This document shows positions 1-15,300 of a stretch of DNA of 64,000 bases, one piece after another. The position numbers were made by a program, and so were the translations under genes. The stretch's first letter is position 1; every line of letters starts with the position of its first letter. Location: contig CM067072.1 of assembly GCA_033980235.1 (NCBI GenBank), forward strand, positions 26,938,192 through 27,002,191, given 5' to 3'. The notes under the pieces are model-generated. The model saw only the letters and a list, made by a program, of their open reading frames with translations, was not told the origin of the DNA and ran no database searches. The stretch is from Diadema setosum. Lineage: Eukaryota; Echinodermata; Echinoidea; Diadematoida; Diadematidae.

Positions 1-399
1 GTACATACGTACACGTATTATGTACATGTATTTAGAACGGATGTGCTATTCAGACTGAGAGGCAATGTATTGTGAAGTCATGTTATAATTCATGAAGGAA
101 ATTCTTGCTTTAAGAAATGACCAAAAAATTAGTACATGTATGTGCAATAGCTCTTAGATTTTTAACAACACACAGTTGTACCTACCACAAATATGCACAA
201 AACCATACCACAGCTTATTATAGTGGAATGTATGTGGATATGTTTGGTATGGTCAAATGATCAATAAAACATTGATTGTAGAAGACAATAATTTTGTGAT
301 TGAGTGATACCTGGAATTTTTATCATGGGTGTAATTCTGGTGTGCTTCTACTGGAACTACACAGTCGATAGTCTCTCCTCTTTTTGTTTATCCCTCTCA

Positions 400-1710
400 T
401 TTTTATGCCTCCGCCACGAAGTGGTGCCGGAGGCATTATGTTTTCGGGTTGTCCGTCCGTCCTTCCGTCCGTCCGTCCTTCCGTCCGTCCGTCCGTCCTT
501 CCGTCCGTCCGTAATGAATTTGTGGACAAGGTAACTATCGAAACCTGTTGAGGTATCCTAATGAAACTTGGCATGTATGTGTATTAGGGGGTGAAGTTGT
601 GCCTATCAACTTTTGGGTGCACATGCTCAAGGTCAAAGGTCAAAAGGTCAAGGTCAAATACATAAAATTTCACTATTTCCACCATATTTATTGAATGCCT
701 GAAGATATTTTCTTGAAACTAAGTGTATACATGTATTACCCAATTAAGATTCTATGGTGAAAGTTTGCGTCATGAGGTCAAAGGTCAAAGGTCAAAAGGT
801 CAGGGTCAAATACATGAAATTTCACTATTTTCGCCATATCTATTGAATGCCTGAAGATATTTTCTTGAAACTTAGTGTATACATGTATTACCCAATTAAG
901 ATTCTCTGGTGAAAGTTTTGGTCATGAGGTCAAAGGTCAAAGGTCAAAAGGTCAAGTAAAAATATCAAAACTTCTTTTTTTTCTCCGTGCCTTGGAAAAT
1001 TGTTCAAGGTATCTTCATGGAACATAGTATATACATGTACTGACTGGAAGTGATTATCTAGAGAATGTAGGGTTCATGGGGTCAAAGGTCAGGGGTCAAA
1101 GGTCAAGTGCAACACTTCAAAATTTTACTATTTCATACTTCATACTCATATTTATGCAATGCCAGCAGGGTTATCATTTTTTTACACTTGGTGCATGCAT
1201 GTGTAACCTAATAGAAATTCTCTGGAAAGTTTTTTTTTCTTCTTTTTTTGCCTCAAAGGTCAAAAGGTCAAAGATCAAGTGAAAGTGCTGAACTAACTTT
1301 TTCCTCCATATCTCGAAGTGGCTCAAGTTATCTTGAAACTTAGTACATATTATGCATGTTCTACCTGAAAGTGATTATCTTATGAATTTTAGGGTCAAGG
1401 GCCAGATGAAAATGGTAACAATTTACTATTCAATTCAGAAATTGCACTTTTTCTCCACACCTGTACCTTGAAAATTACTCAATGCCTAAATGTATGAATG
1501 GGTCAAAGTCAAGTTAAAGTCCTTAAATCCCTAGATACATGCTCTCCTATTCATCCAATCAAACCTAGGTCAAGGAAGGTGAACATTCAACACATTTGTG
1601 ACAAACTTGTCATTTTGATATTTTGCCAGTTTTGTGAAAATGTAATCACACATTGTCTACATGTACTATAGACCTATTAGGAGAATCATGCAGTATGGCG
1701 GAGGCATACC
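400..1710 (+). repeat. GTCCGTCC / GGTCAAAGGTCA repeat element
   Basis: Begins with ATGCCTCCGCCACGAAGTGG and an array of GTCC units (445-512). Then come about five units of roughly 150 bp (600-1290), each ending in AGGTCAAAGGTCA blocks. It ends near CAGTATGGCGGAGGCATACC. A dispersed non-coding repeat; further copies are at 43690-44235 and, decayed, 60230-60430. Confidence 0.75.
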
Positions 1711-4700
1711 AGTCGCCATAGCGACATTTCTAGTCCTTCCTAATTTTAAATGTTGTGATCCTGTACAAGTATACCACGCTGTGGACAACAAGACAAAAAC
1801 AATCAAACAATGCCAATTTAGTGATAACCTGTTTATTCCACTTCAGGGCATGTATTCAGACATTTATTTCACAGGCATCAAAGACAATGGATGCAAGCCC
1901 ACAAAAGGGAGAGACAGAGGCAAAAACCTGAAAGTATGTTGACCCATAAAGTCCAGAGTGAATACAAAAAAAGTAAACTACGTGTATTTCAGAAAACCAC
2001 ATTGTACAAGAAGAAAGGGACTACGATGTAAAGCATGATGATAGGGATGTTGAGCAACTACACACGCATCATGATTCATCTGCAGAGATTGTGGCATATT
2101 CACGTTTCAATCAATCCAACATGATTTGAATGTGATTATTTGCAAGCCAGGGCACACTGATAATGACTGCAAACACCCCTCCCCCCCAAAAGAAAAATAA
2201 GTAAATAAATAAATAAAAAAACAAACATGGCAGACCATAGCTTTGTATCAAGTTTTGCAGGTTTCGGTCAGAACTGCACATACATGTACATGTATTACAA
2301 TACTGCTTGTAGTGGGATGCACTACATGTGTAAACACACATCGTATTGCGTGAAGTTAGAGAGTAAAACGATATTTTTGCATTATCTTCTAACCACTACA
2401 CCGTGAGTAAACAAGAAAATATCTCTCAAGATATCTGTGCCTGCTCAGAGAAATCACACACATTTTGTACAAATTGTATTCCATTTAATGTGCCCTTTTT
2501 TCTTTGTTTGTCACACATGTAAGATGATGAATATGACACAAAATATTGTCCTAAAAATAATCTCAAAGTAAATGATACTACATATACTGTACCGAGGAAA
2601 AAAAAAAGCCATTGTCCATCTAGGCCAACTTTTTTACCCACTACCTCCACCTTCCCACACCCCCATGACATTTATCCCCATGCTCTTGTTTAATCATGAC
2701 TTTATTCAAGTTGAAGGCATTTAATAGCTTTTGGTACTAATTGGTGGTAAGTGCCCAATTTCTACGCGCTTTTGTCAAACATATTGCATCATGCCTCAAT
2801 ATCACCCTTTGCACTGTAACCGCTATAAATAGACAAATCTGTCAATATCTGCAAGATTTTATTTTCTGCAAAAAATACACCCAAAGAGAACTGAGAGAGT
2901 TTTGTTCCATAAATCAATTCCCAATGAAGCCTTACTTAAAACTCGATACTAGCTGTTGTGATTGAAATTAATTTTGCTGCCATGAAAATACAGTTGTACT
3001 TTTCTTATTTGTCCATACAATGTCTCTAGTAAAACTCGATATTCATAGATGGTCATCACTTTGCTTCACTGGGGAAAGAGAGAGAGAAAAATATATATAT
3101 AATTATATATATATGGGCCATGACGCGAGAAAAGGGCCCTTAGCGCCGCTGCGCGCAAACGCCAGAAAACGGTGCGGAAGTTTGACAAAGCAATATGCGC
3201 AAAAAAAGATCAACTAGCTAACTGCTCGCACATGCATAGACGCATCAAAAAATGAAAAGATTTGGACAAAACATGCTGATTTGAATATCGTAATGGGGTC
3301 ATTTAGGATTGGAATTTCAGAAAAAGGTTTGCATATCTAAGCACGTTACAGTTCCTTCTACAACATGGAGGTGAAAACTCATTTTCGGTATTTAATGCCC
3401 TAAGGGCCCTTTTCTCGCGTCACGGCCCATATATATATGACATCTGTGCACCTTCATGGAACAGTAATACAAATGACATGCACATTGTAGGCATCATAGT
3501 CATTCCAAACAAACAAACAAACATACAAGCAAACAGAATCATGCTTTGCATGATGAAGAAAGCAAAATAAAACATTCAGTCCTGCAGACTGCAACAGCTT
3601 TATAGTGATTACAGCATTTCTTATGAGAGAGGTCTTTTCAATTATTCAGCCAAACAAGGTTACCTCATCATTATCTAGACCATTCATGGTACACCTTTGT
3701 AGAATTATTCAATTTCTATATTCATTGAAAGTTCTTGCTGTTACAAACTTTGTAGTACAGAAGTCTCTGATTACTTGGGACTCCTCTCTCTGGTCGATCA
3801 TATATGCATATGCATCTATCGCCTGCAAAGTGCAATACAATATCACACCCTTTTATTACATTTTGTACTGTGTATATCTATACTGAATGGACTGACAACA
3901 GTCACTGGTCCTGATGACACAGTCCCTACATTTGACTGATATGTTCTTGGAATAAAGCTCAAATTTAACACAACTTGGTCAAGATGAGATTAGCATGCAT
4001 GGTTGAAATAGGCACAAAACACATTGATGTATGTACAAAATACTGTGATTTGATGAAAAATAAACATCTCTCAAAATATTTGTTGGGATACACTGGGGAA
4101 AATAACAATTGCAAATGATGCTGTATACTTGCACAATATCACTCTTTTCAGACAGTTGTGACCACATTAAGGGCAAAGTTTGTATGGTTTTAGCAGCTCT
4201 TTGTAAAGTTGACAATTGTGAGTCAGTTGGACATTGCTCTTCAGTGTAACTTACACTGAACCACTCACTGCAAACTGTCTCACCCTGTGCAGACATTGGC
4301 AACCACATCCAGAACAAGATGTTCTCCCATATTAACTCATTTCCTATTACATGTACACTTGTGACCCTTTCTTTAACACATTAGGAACATCTGCTCTATG
4401 ATTTGATAGCATCTTTAAAAAATAAACTCCCATTCACAATCACAGAGCCATTATGATGAGGTCAGAATACTGATGAAACAATGACATAATTTAGCTTCAA
4501 AAAGATAATGAACATATAGAACAGAGATAGAAAGCCATGATCACATTATGCACAAGTTTCATAATTTTGCTTTCCAATGTATTGCATAAAAAAGTTTTGC
4601 TGTCTTTTTTTAGGCTTGTGGCAAAGTATATAATATCAATATAAATTATCAACAATTTACACAAGACTTTTAGCCCTTCATATAGCTCTCTCCAACTTGT

Positions 4701-6239
4701 GCTAATAATGGAACATGCTGATTTAATTTGTAAGGCATGGGGCAAGTGATAATTAGTCTATTGATATACAGTATCTTGTGACCATGTAAACCTACTATCT
4801 TATCCGTTTAACTAGCTCTAATCCTTACACATCTCATATATAGAAATACCCTGACAACAATACCTCTCTTACTCCTTGCAAATTCACAATAATAATTTGC
4901 TCGGTTTTTTTTTTTTTTTCGGTCTATCTTATCTCTAACTTTGCTGAAAGATATGTTTCTTTCTTTTCCTTTCACAATTAAGAAAATCCACAAACTAAGT
5001 CCTAAATTGCTGTCCACTGATATTTATCAAAAGAGATTGATTCTACTTTGTGCACTTGTAATGACAAGTATTTGCTTTGATGTAAATAGAGTGCTGATAT
5101 CTTCATTTACAAACTTAGATATTTAAGGTCTAATAGTGAAATATTTCCCAGTTGATAATGAATTAAATCTTGGTGTAGATTTCTTGTTGAATGTTTTTAT
5201 CAACATCTGTGAAACACGCATGATTTCAAGGTTATTCCCACTACAGAAAAAAAAAATGATACAATGATCACTCACAATTTAGAAGTGAAACTCAATTCAA
5301 CGTTAGACCAAATAAATACATATTTCACAGCATACAGTCACAGGTCCATTTTTCAGCATTTGATAAGAATTTACTGTTATTCAATTGTAAAGTGTGAAAA
5401 AAAAATCCTTCTTGCCTTCTATTGCAGTTTCCTGGCAACTGACATTTTTCAACATTATCGATAGTCACACAATAAAAATAAAAATGACAAAGGGAGAACA
5501 AAAGGCCGGAAACGCAATTTCACTGCTACACATTCCTCTAGCATTGTTACTGCTTCATCTTAAAATAAAATGAACAACAATCTTGTCACATGAAGTCATG
5601 CAAACAAGAACTCAGATTACTACAAATCACTACTACCACACACACCTTATGTCAGCTAGGAATCACTTAATGGGACCGATCTGATTTGAAAAATCATATC
5701 TAAACACAAATGATGTCATAACATAGTCACACATGATTAAAGCCTCGCTCAAAACATTCATGTGAACATTGACAAAAGCCACACACACCTTACTGGTAAA
5801 TACTTATGGCCAGGCTTTGGTAGGAAAAAAAAAAATCTCCAAACTCCAAATGGCAGCATTTCAGCATTGACTATAAACAGCCATTTTGTAGGTGATGGGT
5901 ACAAATTTTTGAAAACCTTCCAGGGAACAGCCTTTTCATTGATATCAACACATTTGAGTGGGGAAGGCTGATGGTTTAGGAGCACAAAAATTGTCCAAGT
6001 GGCTGGGGTACGAGGCTTTCCCTGATCACGGGTGATTGATGTGGCACTGACACATACACTTCAAAGTGGAATACAGCGAACATGTATGCCAACTGACACC
6101 AAATATAGTCATTCATATACGTCAAACACCTGTTCCCCTTTTCTCCTCTCCACTGACACCGTTGACCATTCACCTGTTGATGAAATGCAGCAAAGTTTCT
6201 TTGGCGGTAATATCCCCCTGGGGGTTATCGTCACACCCC
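1711..6239. other. Region downstream of OXCT1, no gene seen
   Basis: AT-rich DNA that may contain the OXCT1 3' UTR next to 6240. No open frame here looks coding. It holds one inverted-repeat element (3114-3429). No polyadenylation signal could be chosen with confidence. Confidence 0.6.
3114..3429. mobile_element. MITE with 25-30 bp terminal inverted repeats inside TA repeats
   Basis: Left end GGGCCATGACGCGAGAAAAG, right end its near-perfect complement finishing TCTCGCGTCACGGCCC. Both sit in TATATATA flanks, compatible with TA target use. The interior has no coding capacity. Confidence 0.8.
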
Positions 6240-6377
6240 TCAACTCTGTGCCATGGGTTTGAGGTCTTCGGCCACCTCAAACTCGCATTCAGTGTGCTCC
6301 ACAATGTCCTCGACTGTGACTCCGTCGGCGATTTCAGTCAGCGTCATGCCCCTCTCCTTGTCAATGTCAAACACACC
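6240..6377 (-). CDS. OXCT1: OXCT1 exon 13, C-terminus and stop codon
   Basis: Acceptor CGTTTCAG, then [19 protein letters not shown] and [14 protein letters not shown], ending KPMAQS with TGA at 6242-6240. The tail corresponds to the human C-terminus after VFDVDKKKG. Confidence 0.97.
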   Translation of the reverse strand, partial: GVFDIDKERGMTLTEIADGVTVEDIVEHTECEFEVAEDLKPMAQS

Positions 6378-9300
6378 CTGAAACGAGACAAACGAAAAAG
6401 AGGTTAGCAAATTCATACAGACTTCATGGACATTCACTTCTTAATTGGCCCAGTCACACTTCAATTACCAAAATAACCTTGGTTCCAAGTCAAATGCAAT
6501 ATAGTCGATAACAAATTGATGACAAAAGAATTAAGTGACCATGTGGCATGGTTTCTCTTCAAAATGTCCACAAGAGAAACAAGGTAATTATCTCCATGTC
6601 CAATGCAATTCACATATTGCTACTACTGGAAACTTTACCTTGCTGTCATTAAAGACAATTTTACAGTATACCATGCAAAAAGCAATTTCACATAAGACAG
6701 GCCCACACAAGAAAACCCTAAAATAAATGTAGTGTTCCAGTCCAGTTAGTTATACATAAGTCAAGACGGATCAATTGCATCCTTCACAGTATTTCCATCT
6801 ATTCTATTTCAAGAATAAGATGGTAGGGACATTGAAGCTTTGCAGAAAGTGGTTCGACATCGTACTTCCAAAGGACAGCATTAGACACAAAAGTTCCGAA
6901 TATAACCACAAGTCATAAAATGTTAAAATAAAAATGAATTACCAGTAGGTTTACTTTGCTGTACAAGCTCTGCAGCTGAGTGGCATATATGTGATGGGAA
7001 TGCAAACTCACCATTTCTGTGATGAGCCTGTCCACACACCTCGTCCCGGTCAGGGGCAAGGTACACTCGGACATGATCTTAGGCTTGCCCCCCTTGGCTG
7101 AGTGCTCCATAGTGACCACCACCTTGGTTCCGGGGGATGATACCAGGTCCATAGCCCCGCCCATGCCCTTCACCATCTTGCCCTGTAAGAGAAGTGACAG
7201 CTTTTTGTCAAGCACCATCCTGCAATGCCTACATACAACGTGAAGGTGGTTCTTTGATTTGATTGAAGTGGATAACAAGAGATTTATGACCAACCTTCAA
7301 AATATTTCATTAACTTCATGTAAAAATGAAGGGGGAAGTGAATACATCAACACACCTGCAAACATTACAGGAAAAAGGAAGTTTGTCACTTTCTTTGTAC
7401 AAGATATAGCAGCAAAACTCTGTTGACTGCAGACTGTTAATTGTTCAAATGCATTGCAATTAAACTTTGAAAGAACTGTACAAGCTCATCACTAAACCTA
7501 CTGGCTTGCTCTTGTTATTGGTAGGAATGCCATAAAACAGTGGGAAAAAGAATGTGAAATTTACAAGCTGCTGAACATGGGGTGGAAATATGTGTAGTTT
7601 TCTGGACACCACCAAACAGTATGAGTGCATATAGATATTCAGAATACAAGAACAATCCGGACATATCTGGACAAGTGGCCAGAAGACCTTCATTCTGTTT
7701 CAGAAGGAAAAAAAAAGTTTTGTCTGCGTCTTATACATGAAAGCACCTCAAACACCAGAATTTACTAAGGCACTTCAGTTTCTTTGACAATGCACAAATG
7801 CATTCCCTGTGTACTTGCATGGAGAAAACCTGGTTTCACTCTGAAGTGATAAAGAGTTCAGAATTCACTCACTGGGATCATCCAATTGGCCAGATCACCA
7901 TACTTGGACACCTGCATAGCACCCAGAACAGTCAAGTCAATGTGACCACTGAAAAACAAAGGAAAAAAAGATACTGCAAGTACTTCTTCGGGCTAGGCCG
8001 ATTTCCATTGGGCACATTTGTTGTAGAATTTGCGGATGAGTATAATTATATAAGTACAAAATTTGAAACTCCAAAATACTGTACAACCAGAAACGTTTGT
8101 TGCATGAGACTTTCTCGAATCACCACTGGCATTTAATGCATTGTGCAGACAAACATTTTTGCATGCATTTTACTTCTGTGAATCTTGACTCCTCAAAAAT
8201 TTCACAAAAGTTTCATACAGTTTCCAGTTTTATAACATTTGCATGTTACTACAAACCTGTTGTACCAAGTCTCATGAATTCAGTGTAAGACTCATGCCTC
8301 AGGGGTCTCTCTACAATAGCTCACTTGCCTGACAAGCCCTTTTTCTTCAGCCTCATCAAAAGACCACCAAAAAGTCACATTTTGAAACAATGCTTTTTTC
8401 TAAAAAAAAAATCAGAATAAGCCAAAATACCATATTTTAGTATGCATCAAATAGCACAATTTATGTCTTCAAAATGCTACAGCTCCTTACTGTGTGAGGT
8501 GGGGGGGGGGGGGACTAATATCTCACTCTGATGCTCCATTGGCAAAAGAACACCAACTAGTGTTTTGCACAACTCGTCAAAAGGAAAGAAATTGTGCTCT
8601 AAGTAGTACAATGTACAAGAAGTAATAGCAGCAGAAGTACTATAGATTGATGACTTCAGCCATAACACTACTGCAAATGATATTAATCATCATTATATTC
8701 CTCACTACTTCTACTACTACAAGTGATGATATGAAGAATGAGAACAAGTTTATAAAACATCTGATAAGCAATGAACACAGCAAAACAGATCATTCTTGGC
8801 TTGATGGCTGTGTCTCACCCCCTGATCATGGCAAATGAGTCGTCGCTGCCAAAGTAGCTGGCTCCAGGTAGGACGGTGACCGTCTCCTTGCCTGCATTGA
8901 TCAGATCTGGGTCTTGTTCACCTTCCCTGGGAAACGGACCCTGGATATATGTAATAGGTGCAAGGATAATGGTGACCACAAGCTGATAGAACTCAGAACA
9001 GAAATGGATACATGAATACCAGTTTGTAAGTAAAGCCTCATACAACTTGCACATACAAATATTACAAACATTACAAACCTATTCATTACTTAAACATGTT
9101 AGCCCATTCAGGATGGGCTGATTTTGCTATAACACACATTTCCCACAGACATCGGCCCAAGTATACTGGGGACTAGACTTCAACAAGTTAAAACAAAAAC
9201 CTTGAACATTGGAGTAAACAAGGATCTAACAAGATTAATGACATGCTAGCTATGTAATGAAGATATTTCAATGGTACTGTAAAGTACACTTAGAACATAA

Positions 9301-12300
9301 GCACACACCAGTCAAACATCTTACAGGCACAAAGACCCGGTGGTTTAGTTGAATGCATGCACGGGCACACAGCACAAGTTTCCTACAGAGACCTATGCTA
9401 TCGACTCCTCTTCAGAGCTTACGCTGCGACCCATTTCCATGAGTCCGAAGAAGTCTGATCAACTGTAGTCAGAGGTCCAATCACAGTTTGGCTCGTGATT
9501 TGGCTGAGGGGCATGAAGGCTTCAGCAAACTTCTTTTGTGATGTCATACTGAGAAGCACATGATAAGCATGCACCCTTTCATCACTACAGACTGTGAGAA
9601 GACAACAAAGACAACGTTACCTAGCAACACCTACGGGCTTTACACTTGAAGACAGCTCAACTTCGGCAATCTTTGTATCAATGCTAACGGTGATCGGCAC
9701 TACAATCCAACAGTGCCCCTGCACCCACCGGGTCTATGTGCCTTTAACGGAAGGGCAAGTTTGTGACATGAGAGATGCAAAAACTGCAGGCTGTAAAGGA
9801 TTGCACATTTACATGAAGCGCCACTGTGAACATACTGCTGTCGAAGTTTGCATTACCACTGCTCTAAACAGCTGGAGGCTAGCTTACAAAGTGTTAAATA
9901 AAAGCTTTATTAACTGCAGCGACCTGCTCCAAAATGATGCATTGAAATCTACAGGAAGCAAAAGTCTAAGGAAAGGTACAGGAGACGTATGAACTCACCA
10001 ATCCCAGGACGCCATTCTCACTCTGCAGCAAAACCCGGATTCCTGGCTTGATGTAGTTGCTCGCTAGCATGGGTATGCCAATACCAAGATTTGCTGGGGG
10101 AACATTTCACATCAAGGACAAACAGGACAAACTCTGATGATCCAAGCTTGAATAAATCAATATTGAGAAGTCACGCTATATGAATTTTACCTCCTCCCCT
10201 TCCCCGTCTAAAAAGAAATAATAATAAATAAATATTTTTTTAATACATATCTATATAAATACAAGAAATGAACAATTTTATTTTAAAGATAAGATATGAT
10301 AACAGAGACTCCAACCCTAAGCACCTTCTGATCTGGAGATTCTCCCGCCTGATGAAACCCCTATCAAACGGGAGACTCCAACTTGTTGTGCGCTAAGCGC
10401 ACAATACGAGCACGAAGTTCCTTGCGGTCTAGGGTTCTAGATGCTCTCTCGTGCTACAACATACATTGAAATAAAGTTAGAAATCATTTAAAGCGGGAGA
10501 AATTGAATCTCAAGCGGGAGAACGGGAGATTCTGCAAAAATGGGCTTTCGGCGGGAGATCTCCTGTCGAAAGCGGGAGATTTCCTGTCGAAAGCGGGAGA
10601 GTTGGAGTCTCTGTGATAACGAAGGCTGAACACTAACCCATTTTTTCTACTGGTCTGACCTGTCTGTTGGACTAGTAGGTACCCAGATTTACCATTCTTT
10701 ACTGGTCCATTCCTGAAAAAGTTACTGGTCCAACAGTGATTTTTACTGGTCAGGGACCGTCGGACCAGTGCCAGTGTGCAGCACTGAATAAAGTAAACAT
10801 TTTACTGTACATACAGGATAGTGTGTCAGCGCACTTCCTGAAACGACCAGCCCTGGTCACACTTCCAAACAGATGTTGCAAACAGCTCTAAGAAAACATC
10901 TTACCATATCCAGCAAAAGAAGCAAAGCTGAAATAATAGGTTAAAACAATAATATAGCACAGGGAACATAAGCAACAATACATGATAATCATGTTTACTG
11001 ATATCGATAATAACAATAATGTGATAACAATGATAATGGTATCAAGATTTGATAACACGCTGCAGATATTGTGGAGTAGAATTACACACCCCTGAAAGAA
11101 ACCTCTTTCCCCCCCCCCCCCCCCCCCCCAAGCATTGCCCATGCCACACTCTGGCAAACTCCATTCAAAGGATACCATACATGCCATCCGTGAACTCCAG
11201 GGCAGCCCTGCGGATGATCCTCTCCCTAAGCAGGGCTGCTGGGCTCTTGGCCTCCTCCCCGTCGGCAGACTTGTCCTTGGTCAGTGTCAGTCTCTGTCCA
11301 TATGAAATGTTTGTGGCAATACAACAACAACAACAATAATAATAATAATGATAATAAAAAAATCAAAAATATTACAACACACTTTAAATACAAATAAATA
11401 TAAATAAACTATACTGGAACTAGTATTGTTGCTATCATTGTTATAAATAGAATTAGCATTATCATAATCAGTATTATCTATCAGTATCATCATTGCAATA
11501 AATACATTATTGTGGTGTTAACTTTTCTTCGTTTTGACTGCCAATACATGTTTATCCATGGAGTCACATCTCATAAATATTTCAAAATAACTAAACCCAT
11601 CATCACCTATTGAACTTGTGCATACCTTTATGAGCAGGGTAATCACCACTTGGCTTTCCTTATACACAAGATATACGTGTATCCTCCATCGATGCACACT
11701 AAGCAATCCATTGGATAGACTCACCTCAATTCTCTTGACATAGTTCTTCCCCTGAATGACCTTGTTGACAAAGATACTTGGCACATGGATGTTTTCAGGA
11801 GCAAATGAATCTATATCCACTATCTCTTCCACCTGAAACAAAAGGGGGGGGGGGGAATCAAACACAATGACTTAAAATTATATCATAACATACAGCCACA
11901 ACTACAGCAGATTGTCCAGGCCTTGTGGGGAATACAATCTGAGTTCGATGAATACCATATTATGTGTTGCAAATTTGGCAAATATCGCATCCTTCACCTT
12001 ATCTCATGCTGTGTTCAACCATCAATGGCAATCATGTCAACTATTTCTTAATAAAAAAAAATAAAACATACTCATCTGGAGAGTTTGTCATGTCCATCAC
12101 AAAGCACATACCAATGAAATTTGCAACTGGATAACGTTTGCTTTTTTAAAATCTGCTTGCAGCTTTGGAAGTTAGTACAGCTGCACTGTTCTTTACTGTC
12201 ACTTATGTGCCCTTATGATGATAACAGAATCTATGGTATTCGTCCTCCCCCTTTTCCTTCACTGCTTCGATATCATTACAAAGCGACTCATCTACTAGTA

Positions 12301-15300
12301 TGTATATATACAAATATACCCTATACAAAGTTGAATTTGAAAAAAAATCAAATTCGATTTGGGCATGAGATTACGTGTAAGGATATGAAACAAAAATATA
12401 TTTTATGCATATATACAATCATCAAAGATAAAAAAAAATAAAAAGAAATCATTTCAGTATTTTAAGTTTAAGCTAAAAAAAAAAAAGTATGAATGAACAT
12501 GTCTGCCCTTTACCCTCATTCCACACTACAAAAATCTTTATTGTCAAAAAAATTAAGCTCATATCTTGAACAGTCAGTGGCATCAACTCACTTCCGCAAT
12601 GGTGATCTTGGAAGCGCGGGCCATGGGTGAGTTGAAGTTTCGTGCTGTTTTCCGGAAGATGAGATTCCCTGCCCTGTCTGCCTTCCACGCTTTAATCAGT
12701 GAGAAGTCGCCAGTGATGGCTTGTTCCATGATGTAGTTTATACCATTGAACACTCTTGTCTGTAGGGGAAAAAGTGTGTGTGGCTGACTTGGTAGATTGT
12801 GGGCACACTATATGAAGTGTGAGACTTACTTGTGAACTTGCAAAGATACTCTGTACTCTCAAGAAGTACTTCCATTATTTTGATTATTATGCCCCTAATC
12901 AAGTTAAGTCTGTCTCACCCTGACAGTATAGTCCCACCTTGTATGTGATCATAGTGAATTTTTTTTTTTTGTGATGTTTCTTCCACCCAGACCATCAATG
13001 TAGTTTAGTCCGTCAAATGGATTTAATTACGTGTTAATTTCACTCAGAACAGTTGTGACTTTAAATGTGTGTCTGTCTGTCTGTTTGTCTATTTCTGTTT
13101 CAGTGCTTGAAAGAACAGTCCTTCAAAGAAAATTTAGATGTGCTGATGTGCTAAACATCACAAGTACAACTCTCTGAATATTCACTGAAAAATCAATTTT
13201 CAGTGAATGTTTTCATCATTTATGAGTTACAGTAACATCCTTTCAAAAAATACCTAAATGTGACTAAGCCAAGGCTTCCTGCACATTACATCATCCTTTT
13301 ATAGAATTGACCATCAATCACATCAGTAATATGTTTGTGACATTGAACAAGCTGACAAAACAAATGTATTTCCAACAACAGGATTGAGTCATATCAAGAT
13401 CCCTTGACTTGCCAATCCATCATGGCACAACTCATTTATACATTCGTATATATATAAAATTATATATATATATCCCTCACCAGAGGGATGCATGTTTATA
13501 ATTGGAAGGATGGCTGCCCCACATTCTCATGTCTGTGTAGGCTATAATAGCATCACACCACCATCCACCATCACACAACATCTTTAGCAAGTGTGATAGA
13601 TTTCAAATCTCTTTCGTTCAGAGAACAGTGTACTATTAAAGCCAGCGATACAAAATGATGTACACTTAGGGCAAAAGTACACCTTAACACCCTAAAACTA
13701 TGCTTTCATCCTCAAACTATGCTGGGCCTGTTAGAAATGGGAGACTGATCAAAGTCAATGACATGACTGGGATAATGCATACCTGCATGTAGGCACCATA
13801 CAATTTCAATTTGTCCTATCACATTGAAATAAATCTGCCTCTTGTCACATTGTATATGAATCTGAATAGTATACAGTAAACCTCGCATGAGTCAAAGCTC
13901 TCGGGACTGACAAAAATGCGTCGACTTAAGTGAAATTCGACTCTCGCGAGAGTCGATTTTTTTTCGACTCACAGACAGTTATGTACATGTATTATACAGT
14001 GTGTAGTACATTTGCATGCATGTGTGTGCATGTGTGTGTGCGTGTGTGTGTTTGCATTCAAATTTGTCTGTTCTTGAAGATAATGTTCTTATTTTGTTCG
14101 AAATTGAACATGGAATTTGTATCAATACTAGTAGTTAAACGTAGTTCTGAGAATGTCTGCGCCCGGCAATGTGCATGTGCTATGTCTGTGGTGCAACATA
14201 GGTAGCCATCACTGTCAACCTACCCTGAGACAAACACTCTCCCAGGCCCATCCCACCTCCATTGAACAAAACTATACAGCCAGCCGGGCACGCACAAACA
14301 AGCTCTGCCCACTTGGCCTGTCACTAAAATATTAAAGCAGCGATTGGTTGACCAAGGAGTTCTGGCTTGACATGGATAAAGTATGGATGTGCTGTGTGTA
14401 TGGATAAAGTATGGATCGATGTTCTGTGTGTATACATGTATACATGTGTATGTATTCGACATGCGTGCAGAGCGGTATGGTGAGTGTGCATGCTTACCTG
14501 CAGCAGGCCAGGGACGGGGTTCTGCGACATGCCAATTTTTTTGTTCTCCTCTAAATGTAATGAGAATGCCAGACAAATCTTCTTCGGCTCAAGTGATGTA
14601 AACTTATTGTATTTTGTACAAAAGGGACTGAATGTTTTACCTCGACACAGCCGAAATTCGACTCTCGTACTTCGGCTTATCCAAATATTTCTTAGAGAAA
14701 ATACATAGGGAAAAATCGGGACTTTTTATTTTGCTTCGAGTTAAGTGATTTTCGACTCACTCAACGTCGACTTATCCGAGGTTTACTGTATATGAATTTG
14801 CACATCAACCCCCGCCTGGGAGAAGGGCCTAAAGCTTGCATGCTAAAAAAAAAAAATAATAATAATAAATGAATAAAAAAATGCTGATTACATCAAATGA
14901 AAGAGCTTTCAAATGCCTATTGAATTATGTCAGAAACCACAATTTGATTTTTCGGTCAAAATTGCCCTTCTGCCGAGCTGGCGACAATGCGAAGTCCACA
15001 GCCCATAGAAAATGGAACTTCCCCTCCACTTACCTCCCTCGGATCACTTGTTATTGCTACTGACCCGTCTTCGTTGTACTTGATGGGGGATCCCCCAAGG
15101 TGAACCAGGGTGCCATACCCAGTGGGGGTGAAGAAAGCTGGCACCCCCGCCCCTCCTGCTCGTATCCTCTCAGCAAGTGTACCCTTAAATGTGAAGGGAA
15201 CAAAAACAAAAAAATGTTATGCCCTCATGCGCTCACTTAATTGCACCCAGGGGAATTAAATGTTGCCTTATTTTCTTTAAAGGGGATGGCTAGTAACCGA

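Noticed and set aside
445..512. GTCC array as a possible CRISPR-like repeat
   Set aside because: A pure short tandem repeat without spacers, in a eukaryotic genome.
9594..9992. 132-codon plus-strand frame in an OXCT1 intron
   Set aside because: Opposite strand to the gene, no domain, no conserved motifs.
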